Assembly: GCA_958299035.1 (NCBI GenBank)
Contig: CATQJL010000223.1
Span: 67,512,371-67,576,370, forward strand
Direction of reading: 5' to 3'
DNA from: Cylicocyclus nassatus
Taxonomy: Eukaryota; Nematoda; Chromadorea; Rhabditida; Strongylidae
Length of the DNA: 64,000 nucleotides
Positions 1 to 11,879 of the stretch are shown here, piece after piece. Position numbers and translations under genes: made by a program. The stretch's first letter is position 1. Each line of letters starts with the position of its first letter. The notes beneath the pieces were generated by a model. That model searched no databases. It was not told the DNA's origin and saw only the letters and a list, made by a program, of their open reading frames with translations.

Positions 1-327
1 CAAAAGAGCACCTTTTGAGGCGCAAATAAGAAAACGGAAAAGGAAAGCGCAAAAATGCATCAAAAGGGAAGACTTTACGAATTTGACAGCTGGCCCATTT
101 TTTTATGAATCTTGGAATCTGAATGCTCTTCAGCAATCATTAAAATCATGCTGGAAGCTAGAACAAAGTTTAAGATCTCAATGACTGTAATCCACAAAAT
201 ACTTATTTTATTTCCTTTCGCTTGCTTGATCGTCAATTGTTGCAACGAGGTTGAAATTTTATTTATTTTTATAGAGATTTTCCACAGATATTTTAGAGAA
301 TTTCACTTTTGAGTTGAGATGTGAATT

Positions 328-553
328 TCCCCATGCTGAACATAATTTCGCATCCCGCGCGTTGTTCGGAATAGCACAAAGGGCGCAGTGTTCAGCAAAG
401 TACGTGGTGCTTGTCATTTCCAGGAAGTGACGAGGGGTGCCAAGCACTTTTTGCGATCAACCAAAATTCAAATAGAAGACAAGTAACGGACCCATCCGGA
501 ATGGTCCACCCTTGCCTCCCTGTCGATTTTTAAAACCGTCCCGCGCGGAACTT
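328..553 (+). repeat. Hairpin element copy A (class 1)
   Basis: 5' stem TGCTGAACA (334-342) can pair with TGTTCAGCA (389-397). The central stem starts at the CCAGGA segment (420) and closes with the CTTGCCTCCCTG segment (511-522). An inner GGACC/GGTCC hairpin lies between. The terminal hairpin GTCCCGCGCGGAAC (538-551) has one base off the perfect palindrome of copies C and K. Function unknown; no conserved reading frame explains it. Confidence 0.8.
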
Positions 554-3500
554 CACTGAGAGATTCTTGCAAAAGAAAATAGTTTTCAAAAAGCAAAGAA
601 GCATACGAGTTGGCCGAGCATCCTATGGTTGCAAGTGCTTTTTTATATCGATACAGCTTCTGAGAAAATAAATGCTGTGATTTGATCGTATAAAGTTTAT
701 TTCAATGAAAGAGGCCCAGCGAATAAATTAAAAGTTAATGCAAAAATCTCAACTTTTCACACTAGTGTTTAACACAATTTATTTCCTCTGCAAAGTCTCT
801 AAAAAAATTTTGAAGTTCTTGCACTGTAGAACAGATTCGTAAAAAGCTCCACCAAATTAATGTATTAATGTTCAATCCCACGTAAGTTTCAGCTTAAAAA
901 TGTTTTGAACCTCGCGAAAAAGTATAAAGTTATGACAAAGGTCGTGCAAGTTTCGGCCATCACTGAATTCTTCGTTGATGACGTGCTATCGCAGAAATCT
1001 CAGGAGTGAGAAGTCCGAAACTCATTACCTTTAGAGTAGCTTTTAAGTCTAAATTTAGTCAATGCAATAGTGTCGGGAAATGCATGCATTGCCCATTTTT
1101 GATATAGTTTGAGCTCATAATCAAAGGCGGTCTGGGCACGCTAAACGTAAATTAAGTGAAGATGAGGCTGCGAGGTTGTGCCTGATTTTACTGGCTTTGT
1201 CTTCAATTCAGATTTTTCAACTAACTTTTATATCATTCATCAACTTCATAGTCTGCGATGGGTGTTTGAGCTTACATCGACTCCTCTGGGCTTTGTGATG
1301 GTCTACGGATGAAAGCACAGAAGGTGAAAACGCGATGGCGGGTGACGACGGTTTTTTTTACTAATTTTTCGTAACAGCGACAGAAGCGAAAATCTAGCAT
1401 GGATTAAGGAGCAGGGCTAGAAACAGTGGCTGTAAGCAAGCTGAATACCGTTTTTGGGACAAAGAGCAAAGAGGTATTGCTTTTGAGGCCGAGAAAACTA
1501 AATCGGGAATTTTTCAATCGACATTTCGTTTTTAAGGGTTTTTTTACGGTTAGGGTTTAGGATCAAAGCGATGTTCGTAAAAATTCGCAAAAGTCAAGGG
1601 GGACTTCGTTTCTTGCAATTTCCAAATGCTACCTCGGGCGAGCCCTATTAAGGAGGATTCATGCTTTTGGGTTTTTACTAAATGCGGAAGATTGAAGCAC
1701 TGTTTTATAGAGCCCATAAGGTCTATAATGCTAGTGAGCCAAATTGTCTATTCTACTTATAATGCATGTTATCTTTGCTTTTTGACTATCCAATCCAGCG
1801 CTTAACAGAGAAGCTTTCGAGGCTCAAAGCATGTTCCTGGCTCGATGTATGGCCGTATTATGAAACTTATGAAACATCCTTTTTTTTTCTCATCCTTCCC
1901 GGAGTTCGAACATTTCTGCTCTCAAATCGGCCATTTTTAAAACAGCAAACTGATTGGATGAAGGAACGTCATAGCTCAATTGAAACAGGAAGAAAGATTT
2001 TTTAGATGGCGAGGCTTTTATGACACTCTTTTTATCCGATAATAAAATCTGGCATTGAAACTTGTCAAGTTGATTTCTGGACACATGATAGTGAAAAACA
2101 CAGTTTTATTTGTCTTTTCGTTGTGATACAAAGTCGAGAAAAGCAGCAATCTTTTAGCAAGCTTGAGCGTGCACATATGACGATCTTCTTGAAAAATTGG
2201 TTTCTTATAGAAGTGTGAACCAACAACTATTCCTTTTCTTCCCTATCTTTTCGAAGCGCATGCTCAAGTTTCACTAGTTCTTCTCCTCAAACTTCAACAT
2301 TCATCATTTTGGCTTTTAGTCTGTTATCTGATAAATAATCTCCCGTGATTTTTCTCTGAGGAGAGCCGAGGGTGATCTAGGCTTTGGAAATCCCATAGAT
2401 CATAAGAGCTTATGAGCACAAAAAATTATGACGGGTAGTTGGTAAAATTGCAGATTCTTGCCAATATCTTCCAGGGAGTTACGAATAAGTCTATATGGTT
2501 ATCCCTTGAAAAATCACTTTTTTGATTTCATAATCTTACTGTCGTTCTGTCCATAAAGAAACGATTACGTTTTTGATTGTATACACACTAGCTTTGTCTA
2601 TATGACTAACCGCAGTTAAATCTTTGAAACTTGCGTTTCTGTAATCAAAAATGTAGAATTTTCTGACACTCGCTAGAAGTCAATTTTTGGGAATCAAGTC
2701 GCTTGACTGGACCATCTATGACCACGCAAAGGTTGGAATCCTAATTAAATGTGTGTATCACTTATCCTTCTACTATGGACCGTAGTTTTTTTTAAACAAA
2801 ACTTTTGGCATTGGTGAAGATCCGGCTTCCTGCTTTTCTGCGCCATTCTAGTACCTAGTAAAAAACATTTCCTTCGAGCACGATTGATTATCTAACTATT
2901 GATTAGTCTACTTTCTTCCCAGTGATGCCATACATCCATACCGAAATATTGCTTGTGAGGTTTCTACAAATTCAAAAAACGGCCAGAACATTCTAGCCAG
3001 CGTCATTCGAATAGTTCAAATTTATTTGGAAAACTCGAAAAAGCTTTGCACTTTTGTTGAAGAGCTCGATATCTAACAGTGTGCTGTACTATTTTGTTCC
3101 TTTTCAAATTTCCTTTCAATTTCTTCAGATGATTTTTTTCGTTTTTTTGAGCGGTACTTGCACCTATTTTTGCTCCTATGGTTTGTTGTTCTACACAAAT
3201 GAACAGTGTGATCCTTCTTCTTGCCGTTTATTCACACAGCGACTAAGGGTGCACTGATGCCAAGGTCCGATAACGCTACTCAGTCTCTTTGTTTATGCAA
3301 GTCAAAGAAGAATATGACCTTTGCCGTTGAATTAAAAAAACTCGCGGTGAAGCGTATCTGCCATACATTCAGTACAGGTTTATTTGCTGGTTATCTAAGG
3401 AACGAAGCAAAATTTCTCGGTAGAAAATTGAACTGAGATGAAGAGTAGTAGAGAAATATGGGAGAGGTCCTATCACCAATAAAAATCGAAACCTAAATTT

Positions 3501-3870
3501 TTTTGGAAGCGTGTGACGCACCAAAAATATTTACAGTACTAATGAATTCAATAGTGAAACTCCCATATTTTTGAGACTATAATGAATGACTAAGACTATA
3601 ATGTTCAATTAAGTGCATTAAATAACTTGTCAGTTTATGAACAAACCGGGAAAAAATTCTTGCGGGAAAAGATGATGCCCTCTATGAGTTATATTTCCCT
3701 ATCTGGAAGTTCACCAGCATTTCTCATATACGAATTAGAAGAGAAGTTTTGTCCTAGTATAACGTGACGAGGGATATTGACAATTCTTCACTTTTCGGAA
3801 ACCAATTATCCTGATAGCGGCATTTTCTCCATCTGAAAAAATCAGCAGTATTTTCACCAAGCTTGAATTT

Positions 3871-4106
3871 TCCCCATGCTGAACCAGCTTCGCAGCCAGT
3901 GTACTGTTCGGCGTAACATTTAAAGTGCATCACTAACAACAGAAGCTGCCGCTTGTCATCTCCAGGGAGAGGCGAGGGTTGCCAAGCGTTTTCGTACTTA
4001 CTCGGTGAGGTAATTCGGAAACGTAACCAGCTAGCGGGCTCATCGGTGACGATGCGCAGCCTGCGGTGCCTCCCTGCCAATTTTTGTGAAGGTCCCACTT
4101 GGGGCC
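3871..4106 (+). repeat. Hairpin element copy B (class 2)
   Basis: Same frame as class 1, with different sequence between the paired blocks. CCAGGGAGAGGC (near 3961) pairs with GCCTCCCTG (near 4066), followed by the conserved CCAATTTTTG. The terminal hairpin is GGTCCC-ACTT-GGGGCC (4091-4106). A ~60-codon open frame runs through class 2 copies at 3.9, 43.6 and 48.7 kb, but all three copies are close relatives, so this is not evidence of coding. Confidence 0.8.
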
Positions 4107-5327
4107 GATGCGGGAGGGTATTAAGTGCAGCTTGCTAGAACAAAATTTTGAGGTATTTCAAGCCAAAAGAAAAAGCGAGGTTTTCATATGCAAGAAAATG
4201 TTGCATTTCTGTGATTTTCCGAGTTGTTTATTGAGGCTAAAATTCATGAAGTAGTAGGAAAGGAAATTTTGGGAGAAGAGCACCGCAGTCATTTTGTTGA
4301 GAAAAAAATAGACAGCGCTGCATTGTGAAAAGCTGCTGCGACTATAAGCAAAATTCCGATAACTATATAGAGCCAATAAATGTGCTTGACCAGCTAAGCA
4401 AGATCCTATCCTTTTTTATTGTTCTCGAAGATCATAATTTTGAGGAGTTCTTCAATGAGCACAAACATGGTTTTATTGCAAAAAATTTCAAAATTAGAAT
4501 ACCGATTGCTTCAAAAGTGCAAATGCGAGCTCCAGATTTTTTGCGCTACACACAAAAATCGAAATTTGAGTTTTCCTACCGTTCTTCTTCGCAATATGAG
4601 TAAACAGCTGGTTAGGCCGCTATAATAATCGTGATTTCTTCCATCAAATACGGAAGATCTGGCAAATGGAAAACAAAAGTTATGAATTTGTGGTGCTGAT
4701 GCTGTAAAACTTTTAACTAGACTTGAGGGTTGAGGATTACGAGAATGAAAAGCATCAAAAAGATCCTATCCTTTTATTTTTTTAGAAAACGCATTACATC
4801 GCAGAGATAAAATTTACACAATTTTATACTATGACTCCGTTTTTTGACGTCTACGAATGTAAATGAAGAAATCTGACATCAATAATTACAAAAAGGAAGA
4901 GCAATGATAACGACGGCATCTTTGATATATTATTCTTGAAAAATTACGGTAATCATGAAACGCTTATTATGCACAGCGGAAGTTCAGCGATATTGAAACA
5001 GATTATCAGTTTCTGAGATGCGAGTGTGAAAACGGAAAGAGAAAAGTCGCAAAATGCATCAAAAGAGGAGACTCTACAAATTTGACAGCTGGCCCATTTT
5101 TTTATGAATCTTGGGATCCGAATGCTCTTCAGCAATTGTTAAAATCATGCTGGAAGTTAGAACAAAGTTTAAGATCTCAATGACTGTAATCCACAAAATA
5201 TATTATTTTATTTCCTTTCGCTTGCTTGATCGTCAATTGTTGCAACGAGGTTGAAATTTTATTTATTTCTATAGAGATTTTCCACAGATATTTTAGAGAA
5301 TTTCACTTTTGAGTTAATATTTGAATT

Positions 5328-5549
5328 TCCCCATGCTGAACATAATTTCGCATCCCGTGCGTTGTTCGGAATAGCACAAAGGGCGCAATGTTCAGCGAAG
5401 TACGTGGTGCTTGTCATTTCCAGGAAGTGACGAGGGGTGCCAAGCACTTTTTGCGATCAACCAAAATTCAAGTAAGACAAGTAACGGACCCATCCGGAAT
5501 GGTCCACCTTTGCCTCCCTGTCAATTTTTGAAGACGTCCCGCGCGGGAC
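5328..5549 (+). repeat. Hairpin element copy C (class 1)
   Basis: Near-identical to copy A through the 5' half. The terminal hairpin is the perfect palindrome GTCCCGCGCGGGAC (5536-5549), directly followed by TTCATTGAG. Confidence 0.8.
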
Positions 5550-6019
5550 TTCATTGAGATATTCTTTCAAAAGAAAAAGGAATTTCAAGGGGAAAGAGGA
5601 ATACGAATTTGGCAGAGCATCCTACGCTTGTAAGTGCTTTTTTATATCGATACAGTTTCTGAAAAAATAAATGCGGTGATTTTGATTGTATTAAATCTCA
5701 ATGATAGATGCTCAGCGATTAAATTGAAGGTTGGTGTAAAAATCTTAATTTTTTATGCTAGTGTTGACAAAATTTATTTTCTATCTACAAAGTCTGTAAA
5801 AATTTTTGATGTTCTTGTAGAAGGTTTGCAGACAACTACCAAAATAATGAATAGGGGTTCAGCTCAATAAGTTTCAGCTTGAAAATGTTTGTAATCTCGC
5901 GAAAAAGTGTAAAGTCATGAAAAATTGACATGAAAATGTAGTAATTTTTATTTTTATTTTGTTTCAATTCTTCCAAGGCGACGTTATCTGTTTTCCGCGC
6001 AAAATTTCAAGTTTTCTCG

Positions 6020-6243
6020 TGTTTTACGCTGCCGCAACCAGAGAGTTATACGGAGTAACCTTCGAAGCGCTGTGTTTATCCAAATACCTGCTGCTTGACA
6101 TCTCCAGGGATCGGTAAGGGGTGCCAAGCGATTTTTGCAAGCAAGTCAAAATCAAGTTCAGCATCAAGTTATAGACCCATCCACCAGGGTGCCTTGGTCT
6201 ATCCCCACCTCCCTGTCAATTTTTGAATTGTCCCGTACGGGAC
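6020..6243 (+). repeat. Hairpin element copy D (class 3)
   Basis: Class 3 keeps CCAGGGATCGG / ACCTCCCTG, but the inner helix reads GGT with ACC where class 1 has GGC with GCC. The inner hairpin is AGACC/GGTCT instead of GGACC/GGTCC. The terminal hairpin is GTCCCGTACGGGAC (6230-6243). Paired changes on both sides of the helices support a conserved fold. Confidence 0.8.
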
Positions 6244-6264
6244 ATAGATCAAAGGTGCCCACTG

Positions 6265-6700
6265 GAAGAGATTGAGAGATGCATAACCGCAATGCTTTTT
6301 TGAGAGAGCAAAATGGCAAAGTAGTTGACTTCTGCTTTTACAGTTTGTACAGTTTTCCACACAAATTATCTATGTTTGTCTTTGACACTGACAAATACAG
6401 GTTCTGGCGTCTAACATCAACCCCCCTGCTTCCCCATCCCCCCCCTCTAGAAAGGGTCACGAAATTTATAAAGTAGGTTATGCGAGTCACAAAAGTGGGC
6501 ACTGAGTAGTCTTTATTTGTAAATTATTTGAAGTTTGATTGAAATTCAGATTAGCTCTGAGAAAAATTTCTTCTGCGGCATGGCGATCAGGCGGTATTGA
6601 AATATGTAAAATAATGCCCCTGAAAAGGCTAGGTTTCAGTTGAAAATTCCGACAGAATCCGGGTTTTCTAGCCTGTTCTTGATATTAGCTTCATTCTACA
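6265..6700. other. Unassigned sequence between repeat units
   Basis: No gene or RNA recognised. This is the position that, in the right copy (after 51955), is occupied by RBD-1-type exons. I saw no RRM-like remnant here on either strand. A C-rich stretch lies at 6418-6450. Confidence 0.5.
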
Positions 6701-6831
6701 ACATTTGCTCTTATTGGCGTATACAGTGACTGTTATTACCAAGCATTCTTTTTGCGCAGATGCCTTTTCAATGTAAATTTGTGGAATGCAAATTGTAATG
6801 TAAATTTTTAGATGATAATGATTAATTCGCA

Positions 6832-6845
6832 GTCCCGCGCGGGAC
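6832..6845 (+). repeat. Terminal hairpin remnant of a hairpin element
   Basis: Only the terminal palindrome GTCCCGCGCGGGAC and the following CATACGGGAATAC flank remain; the upstream ~200 bp of the element is missing compared with 61938-62126. Confidence 0.7.
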
Positions 6846-7891
6846 CATACGGGAATACTCTGCAGAAAACAGATTTTGGAGAAATTCGGGAATTTGTGTT
6901 TTTGATTCAGATTATCTGAATTTCCAGTGATGATAGTGTTGATTTCTTCATTCTAACCGTAAACGAAAGCTTAATAAAATGTGAATTTCTGACAACTAGT
7001 AACAAAATTCTTACTTGTTTCTCCTTTTTGTACGAAATGGATTTGTACCCTAATTGTTCCAGAAATTTGTTACAATTATTTTTTGTCTTGCTCAGTTAGA
7101 ACTAGATTTCATAATAGCTTTTTACTAATCTTGTCATGTCTTTTGGGATTTAGAGCTGCAGCACATTGACAGGGAATCTCCTCATGATACTGCGGGAAGA
7201 GAGACACCATATATAAGTGTAGGTAGATTTCTGAGAGTGTATCCAAAAATAAAACGTGATAAAATCCATCTGTGTAGTATAACTTCATTTCGATGTCTGG
7301 AGCGTTGACGTAAATTTAGAACGTAAATATCTGATTCGCTGTTCAGAAAAGGAAAGTTCAAAAATATTAGAAGTGAAGTTGAGTAGAAGATTCAGGGCTT
7401 GAGTGATTCCTTTGTACAGGACGAAAGAAGTCACTTAAGTTGTCTACCGAAGGAGATGTTAAGAGCCTAATGGGAGGCGTACAATATTCCTTTTTTTTCT
7501 CAGAATTTTGGTTTGTGAGTATTATTTTTCGCTTTGAAAAGCCATAAAATAGATTTAAATTGTTTATCGAGTTAATCTTTCAAAAGAAAAACGACAAAAA
7601 CAGAAAGGTACACCAAAAAATCGAGCTTTGACTCCAATTGGCAACTAATTTTTGTTTTCTAACCATTAAAAGAATTTTCGAAATAATATTAGTGCAATTT
7701 GTGATAGAGTTTTAAAATGCTTTTCTTGAAAAATTCGTTTCACACTGGAGCCTTAATTACAAATTATCTTCACAGCATCTCCAATCGTATAGGTTATTTT
7801 TTGCCTTCGAGAAACTCGGCTTTTTTTAGAGTTTGTCAAAAATTTCCCAGCTTTCTGCGAGATAAAGATTGCACAGATTTTGCACAAATTC

Positions 7892-8278
7892 GAATTTCCC
7901 TGCGTTGATTACGATTTCGCGTCCAGCGAGATGTTAGCAGTAACATATGAAGCGTAGCATTCACAGAATGGCATAGTGCTCGACACGCCAAGGAGCGGGG
8001 TGGGGGACATTAGGTCGCCGAAAAAGGTCGGTCCCCACGGTCATTTGCGACAAATACGCACCCTTGTACATGCGCAGACATGCGTTCCTGCAGGGAATTC
8101 GCGCGGGACTCCCCCAAAATCGGCGACCCAATGTCCTCCACCCCAAGGAGCGGCATGGGTGTCAGGCGTGCGTCGTGCGCGAAGTCCACGGACTTCAACC
8201 AGGGTGGAGCCCATCCAACAGGGTGCGTTGGCCTACCCGCGCCTCCCCGACAATCTCCGGGAATGTCCCACCAGGGAC
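7892..8278 (+). repeat. Hairpin element copy F (class 4, internally duplicated)
   Basis: Begins with the class 4 block TTTCGCGTCCAGCGAGATG (~7915). The CCAAGGAGCGG start of the central stem occurs twice (about 7988 and 8144), with ~155 bp between, so this copy is longer than its relative at 56470-56699. It ends with GTCCC-ACCA-GGGAC (8265-8278). GC-rich compared with its surroundings. Long overlapping open frames here (about 8010-8362) are by-products of the high GC content. Confidence 0.75.
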
Positions 8279-8540
8279 CACACGGGATTCCCATACACAA
8301 AGAGTCTATTTGAAAACCTAAGTCCAGAAAGTCCGCAGAATGCCCCTTTTGCAAGGAATTGACGGCGGGTTAGGACCATCTTCCTTCAATCTACTGCGGC
8401 CGGTTTAGTTACCCATTTTGTGCACCATCCCCTCAAGAAGATTCCCAAACTTATACCAATTTAGGAAGTCCTACAAAATACTCCTTCAACATTGACACAG
8501 CTCCCATTCGTCCTCCAAAGATCAAATGAAACGAAATATA

Positions 8541-9384
8541 CAGGGTGTTCCAAAAGTACCATTTGATTCAAATGGCTTGGCTTCTGCAAAGGCGGGGCTT
8601 CGTGACCTAATTAAGGCTAGGTAACGATCAGAGAGCACTCGCGCGAGAGAGACGCAGGTGCGTCGCGGGCGCGAGCGGCCTCATAGATCACAAAGCCCCG
8701 CCCTAACGGAGTTAAGCCAGTTGAATCAAAGGTTAAGTAAGCACTTTTCAATCTCAATATCTCTCTTCCCATTACGTCTTTTTCCGCCATTCAAATATAT
8801 TTTGTAGAGCGAGGTTCAACTTAGATTTATAGTATGAAGCAAATCACCGATCTCTCTTCATTACTGTAGGATTACAGTAGGAACTTCGACAACATTTTAG
8901 GCCAATGGAAGCCATATTCTGCCTCGAAACAAAATCAAACAAGCCAAAAACTCTTATGCTGTGGTAAGGGAAACCGCTGATTTCGACTATGAAATTCACA
9001 CTTTACTGATGCTTCTTTCCAATATCCCGGTAAACCGTAATAACCGAATTCCCAGTATTTGTTAGAAATGTGATTACACCGTCAAAGAAGCTGAAAACAC
9101 TCGTAGGAAATTGTATATTGGAATCAGCGTGCGCAAAAATCTTAGTACCAATTTCTCAGGTTTTTTGAAAAAAAATTTCAGATGGCATATTTCACAATGG
9201 TTCTTCATGGTGGAAGTTCTTACCGTAATCCTACAGTAACGAAGAGCGATCGGTGATCCGATTGATACCGCAAAGTTAAGTTGAAACCTCCTCTACAGAA
9301 TGGTACCCGACCGCCAAAAAAATACCCATTGGGAAGAGAGATATTGACGATTGAAAAGTGTGTACTTACTTTTAAGACACACTG
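8541..9384. mobile_element. Palindromic MITE, CAGGGTG ends, with a nested insertion
   Basis: The left end is TA + CAGGGTGTTCCAAAAGTA. The right end is the degenerate complement ACTTTTAAGACACACTG. The arms continue inward: AAGCACTTTTCAATCTC (~8740) against GATTGAAAAGTGTGTACTT (~9350), and CTGTAGGATTACAGTAGG (~8865) against CCTACAGTAACG (~9231). The left arm is split by a ~180 bp palindrome (about 8558-8735; AAGGCGGGGCTTCGTGA against TCACAAAGCCCCGCC), a second element inserted into the first. CAGGGTG termini with a TA target are typical of Tc1/mariner-derived MITEs. Confidence 0.65.
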
Positions 9385-10652
9385 TGTTTCTCTACTATGT
9401 TGATGATTTATGGATCATTTTAACATTTTCATATCATTCTGATTTTTCAGCTCTTTTCGTGATTTCTTCGAGAATCTTGACGTAATCTTTACCAATTAGC
9501 ATCATTCCAAAGCCTTAGCTTTGTTTACCTTTACTCTTTCTTTACCTTTTTTTACCGCCTGTTTTGGGTGGGAAATTCAAACTGTCGCCTTCTGCAGAAT
9601 GAGGTACGTTTTAGACGTGTGTCGGTCGGAAGCAGTGCGTTTCTGCAGTCGTCATCATACATTCGACGGTCTAGATATGGGGCCACTAAATCCAAGGTTG
9701 TTCGGATTTCCATCCCCATAAAAGTAAATGTTGTCTAAGTAAAATTATAGAGATAAGATGCAAACCAAATTAAAAAAAGAGTAAGCTGTCGAAAACTGAG
9801 TGAAAACGCAGTGTTTTGAAATCGCTCATTTAGCGGCATTTTAAATCGAAAGTTTTCGCCTGAGGATCCGGCGGTCCACAGGAGAGACGGTCTGAAGGAG
9901 TACTTTCTTCAGGGATTACCAACAAGTCCGGCACACGTTGGTCTGGAGCATTTTTGGGAATAAAGTCCCCATGACGTCGAAAACTGTTACGAAGTCCCTC
10001 TTGACTCAAAATCAGTAGTGAAACCCTTATTCAACCAACATAACAATGATGCATTCTTCGCCATATCGTTCAAAGGACGCTGCATGTGATTGGAGCACAA
10101 TATGTATTGATGCATAGGTTTACACTGTTTCTGGCTCAGGAGAGTCAATGGTTTGATCCGCTGTTTTCACTATGTGTTAGAAGTTTTGAGCGTTCTAATC
10201 GTGCGAATCAAAAAGTTCAAAACTTTTGTGTTCTCCGACATTTATGCTCCGAATCAACCCAGTTGGTTTGTTGCGGTTTAGAAACCAACAAATTCGAGCA
10301 CGGGTACTGAGACACAACAACATTTTTGAAACTTTTTACACAATAGTTTGGAGTGTTATTGTATGCACGTAGTCCAAATCCGGTGTCATGTGATGATTGT
10401 TTGTGCGCTGTAAACGAGCCATTTGTTTGTTTGAGTCTTGCCTTTGAAACCCTCGCGCTTGCGAAAGGACACGTTCAACCGTAAAACCTGACCTTTGTCG
10501 ATTTTTTTCGGGGCTCTCAGGACCCTATGAAGACGATAAAAATGAAGTCTAGTTTGACACCATCTGTGCCCGGGTCACAAATTCAATGGCCCAATTTATA
10601 GCTATGCAAGGCTTTCAAAAAAAAACCAAACAGACTGCTTTAGCTCGATAAA
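9385..10652. other. No recognisable feature
   Basis: AT-rich single-copy-looking sequence. Short open frames at 9521-9721 and 10086-10310 show no domain, signal peptide or splice pattern I recognise. Confidence 0.5.
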
Positions 10653-11582
10653 TATTATGTCCCATAAGTTTTTCATTTTTGAGTTTTCGATGTGATAAGT
10701 CGTGCACTTCTCATTCTGAATAGACATCAGGATACCATTTGATAGAGCAAAGCAAACTCTATAAGATGATCTATGCTTTTGCACAAGCTTCGATCCACCT
10801 CAAGTTTAGAATCAAAATCTAAAAAATTGCGGATGCCCAAAAAATTGAAAGTTTTTGTTATATCTTCGTTCAAAAAAGTCTTTTAGATCTCTCACTCGCT
10901 CACGCATATATACTTCACATCAGACACTCATATGTGCTATTGCTGTATTTTTTCATTGGCTAGAAATCAAGAGAAGCAAAATTTCCATGTTCTTACCAAA
11001 GTGATGCTGTGCTGTTCTTACACTAACAGTTATATATTACAAGCGCTTAAAAGTACAACCGTAAATTTTTAGCTCTCTATGAGCGCTATTTACCGAGAAA
11101 TGCTAGGTTAAGCGTAAAAAGCTCGAATGAGGAAAGCTAAATTCGATATTTCTCGCGAACTAGAGCTCATAGAGAGCTAATTTACGTTGTACCTCTAAGG
11201 GCTTGTAGTATACAACTGTTGGTGTAAAAACAGCACAGCATCGCTTTGGTAAAAACATGGAAATTTTTCTAACCAATGAAAAAATACAGCAACGGCACAT
11301 ATGAGTGTCTGAGGTAAAGTGTATATGCGTGAGCGAGTGAGAGATTTGTAGGACTTTTTTGAACGAAGATACAAAATATTTTCAGTTTTTGGGCATCCGA
11401 AACTTTTTAGATTTTGGTTTTAAACTTGGGGTGGATCAAAGCTTGTGCAAAGGCATGCATGCCATCTTGTAGAGCTTGTTTTGCTCTATCGAATGGTATC
11501 CTGATGTCTATTCAGCATCAGAAGTGCACGACTTATCAGAGCGAAAACTCAAAAATGAAAAGACTTATGGAACAACCTAATA
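10653..11582. mobile_element. Mariner-type palindromic MITE 1
   Basis: The right end is CTTATGGAACAACCTAA followed by TA (11581-11582); the left end is the degenerate counterpart TGTCCCATAAG. The arms (about 10655-11070 and 11170-11580) are inverted copies of one another, e.g. TTTCATTTTTGAGTTTTCG against CGAAAACTCAAAAATGAAA. The TTAGGTTG-type terminus and TA target are shared with the elements at 21043, 49620 and 57801. Confidence 0.75.
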
Positions 11583-11642
11583 AAAGAGGATAAGTGGTTC
11601 GTAGTCTTCAATACCCTCTGCGGGCTTGCTCCGAACGCATTC

Positions 11643-11868
11643 TAAGGGATCGGCCATACTATTTCAGTGATTCCTGCTATTCCTGCGATTCCTGCAATTC
11701 CTGTATTCCCGCACAGTTTAGGCGCCGTTTAAATGAGCGCGTTTTGCGAACAACACGTCACGCAAGACGTGCTCATTTAAGCGGCGCCTAAACTGTGCGG
11801 GAATCACAGAAATCACAGGAATCGCAGAAATAGCAGGAATCACTGGAATAGTATGACCGATCCCTAAA
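11643..11868. mobile_element. Fold-back element at the outer edge of the left arm
   Basis: A ~226 bp palindrome. The ends are GGGATCGGCCATACTATTTC and the complement GAATAGTATGACCGATCCC. Each arm carries degenerate ATTCCTGC(G/T/A) repeats, and the centre is GCACAGTTTAGGCGCC against GGCGCCTAAACTGTGC. The same element sits inverted at 42832-43058. In both arms it is exactly where the homology of the giant inverted repeat ends. Confidence 0.75.
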
Positions 11869-11879
11869 GGATATTCGTC

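Larger units (their letters stand above)
1..6265. repeat. Segmental direct repeat, copy 1 (partial at window start)
   Basis: Colinear and same orientation with 44840-51955 (offset about +44.8 kb), e.g. 112-312 against 44948-45148 nearly base for base. The order of internal landmarks is the same in both: hairpin element class 1, ~3.3 kb of AT-rich DNA, class 2, class 1, class 3. The right copy carries an extra ~945 bp MITE. No gene is recognisable in 560-3870 or 4110-5320: open frames are short and interrupted in the other copy. Homology stops near 6265/51955, just where RBD-1-type exons begin in the right copy. Confidence 0.85.
6700..8530. repeat. Repeat unit 2, copy 1
   Basis: Colinear with 55425-56990 and with 61000-64000 once the insertions in the latter are removed. 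Shared blocks include the TTCGGGAATTTGTG/TTCGGGAGTTTGCG region after the hairpin end, the AGAAATTTGTTACAA block (~7062) and the CAGAAAGGTACACCAAAAA block (~7600). This copy preserves the empty sites of a solo LTR and of a MITE present in the 61-64 kb copy. No coding gene seen. Confidence 0.8.

Noticed and set aside
259..447. Recurring minus-strand frame across class 1 elements (also 5259-5447)
   Set aside because: It runs across the 5' stem and is broken in copies I and K; a shadow of the repeat.
1548..1562. TTAGGGTTTAGG telomere-like words
   Set aside because: Single occurrence, and nematode telomeres use TTAGGC; no array.
3953..4138. Recurring ~60-codon frame in class 2 hairpin elements (also 43537-43782, 48731-48925)
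   Set aside because: The three copies are recent paralogues, other classes do not keep the frame, and paired-stem conservation explains the sequence better than coding.
4990..5000. TGAAACAG, complement of the nematode piRNA upstream motif CTGTTTCA
   Set aside because: Isolated 8-mers (also ~1981, ~58172) at expected chance frequency, no cluster.
8010..8362. Overlapping 77-128 codon frames on both strands
   Set aside because: Caused by high GC content in a class 4 hairpin element; not conserved in the sister copy at 56470.
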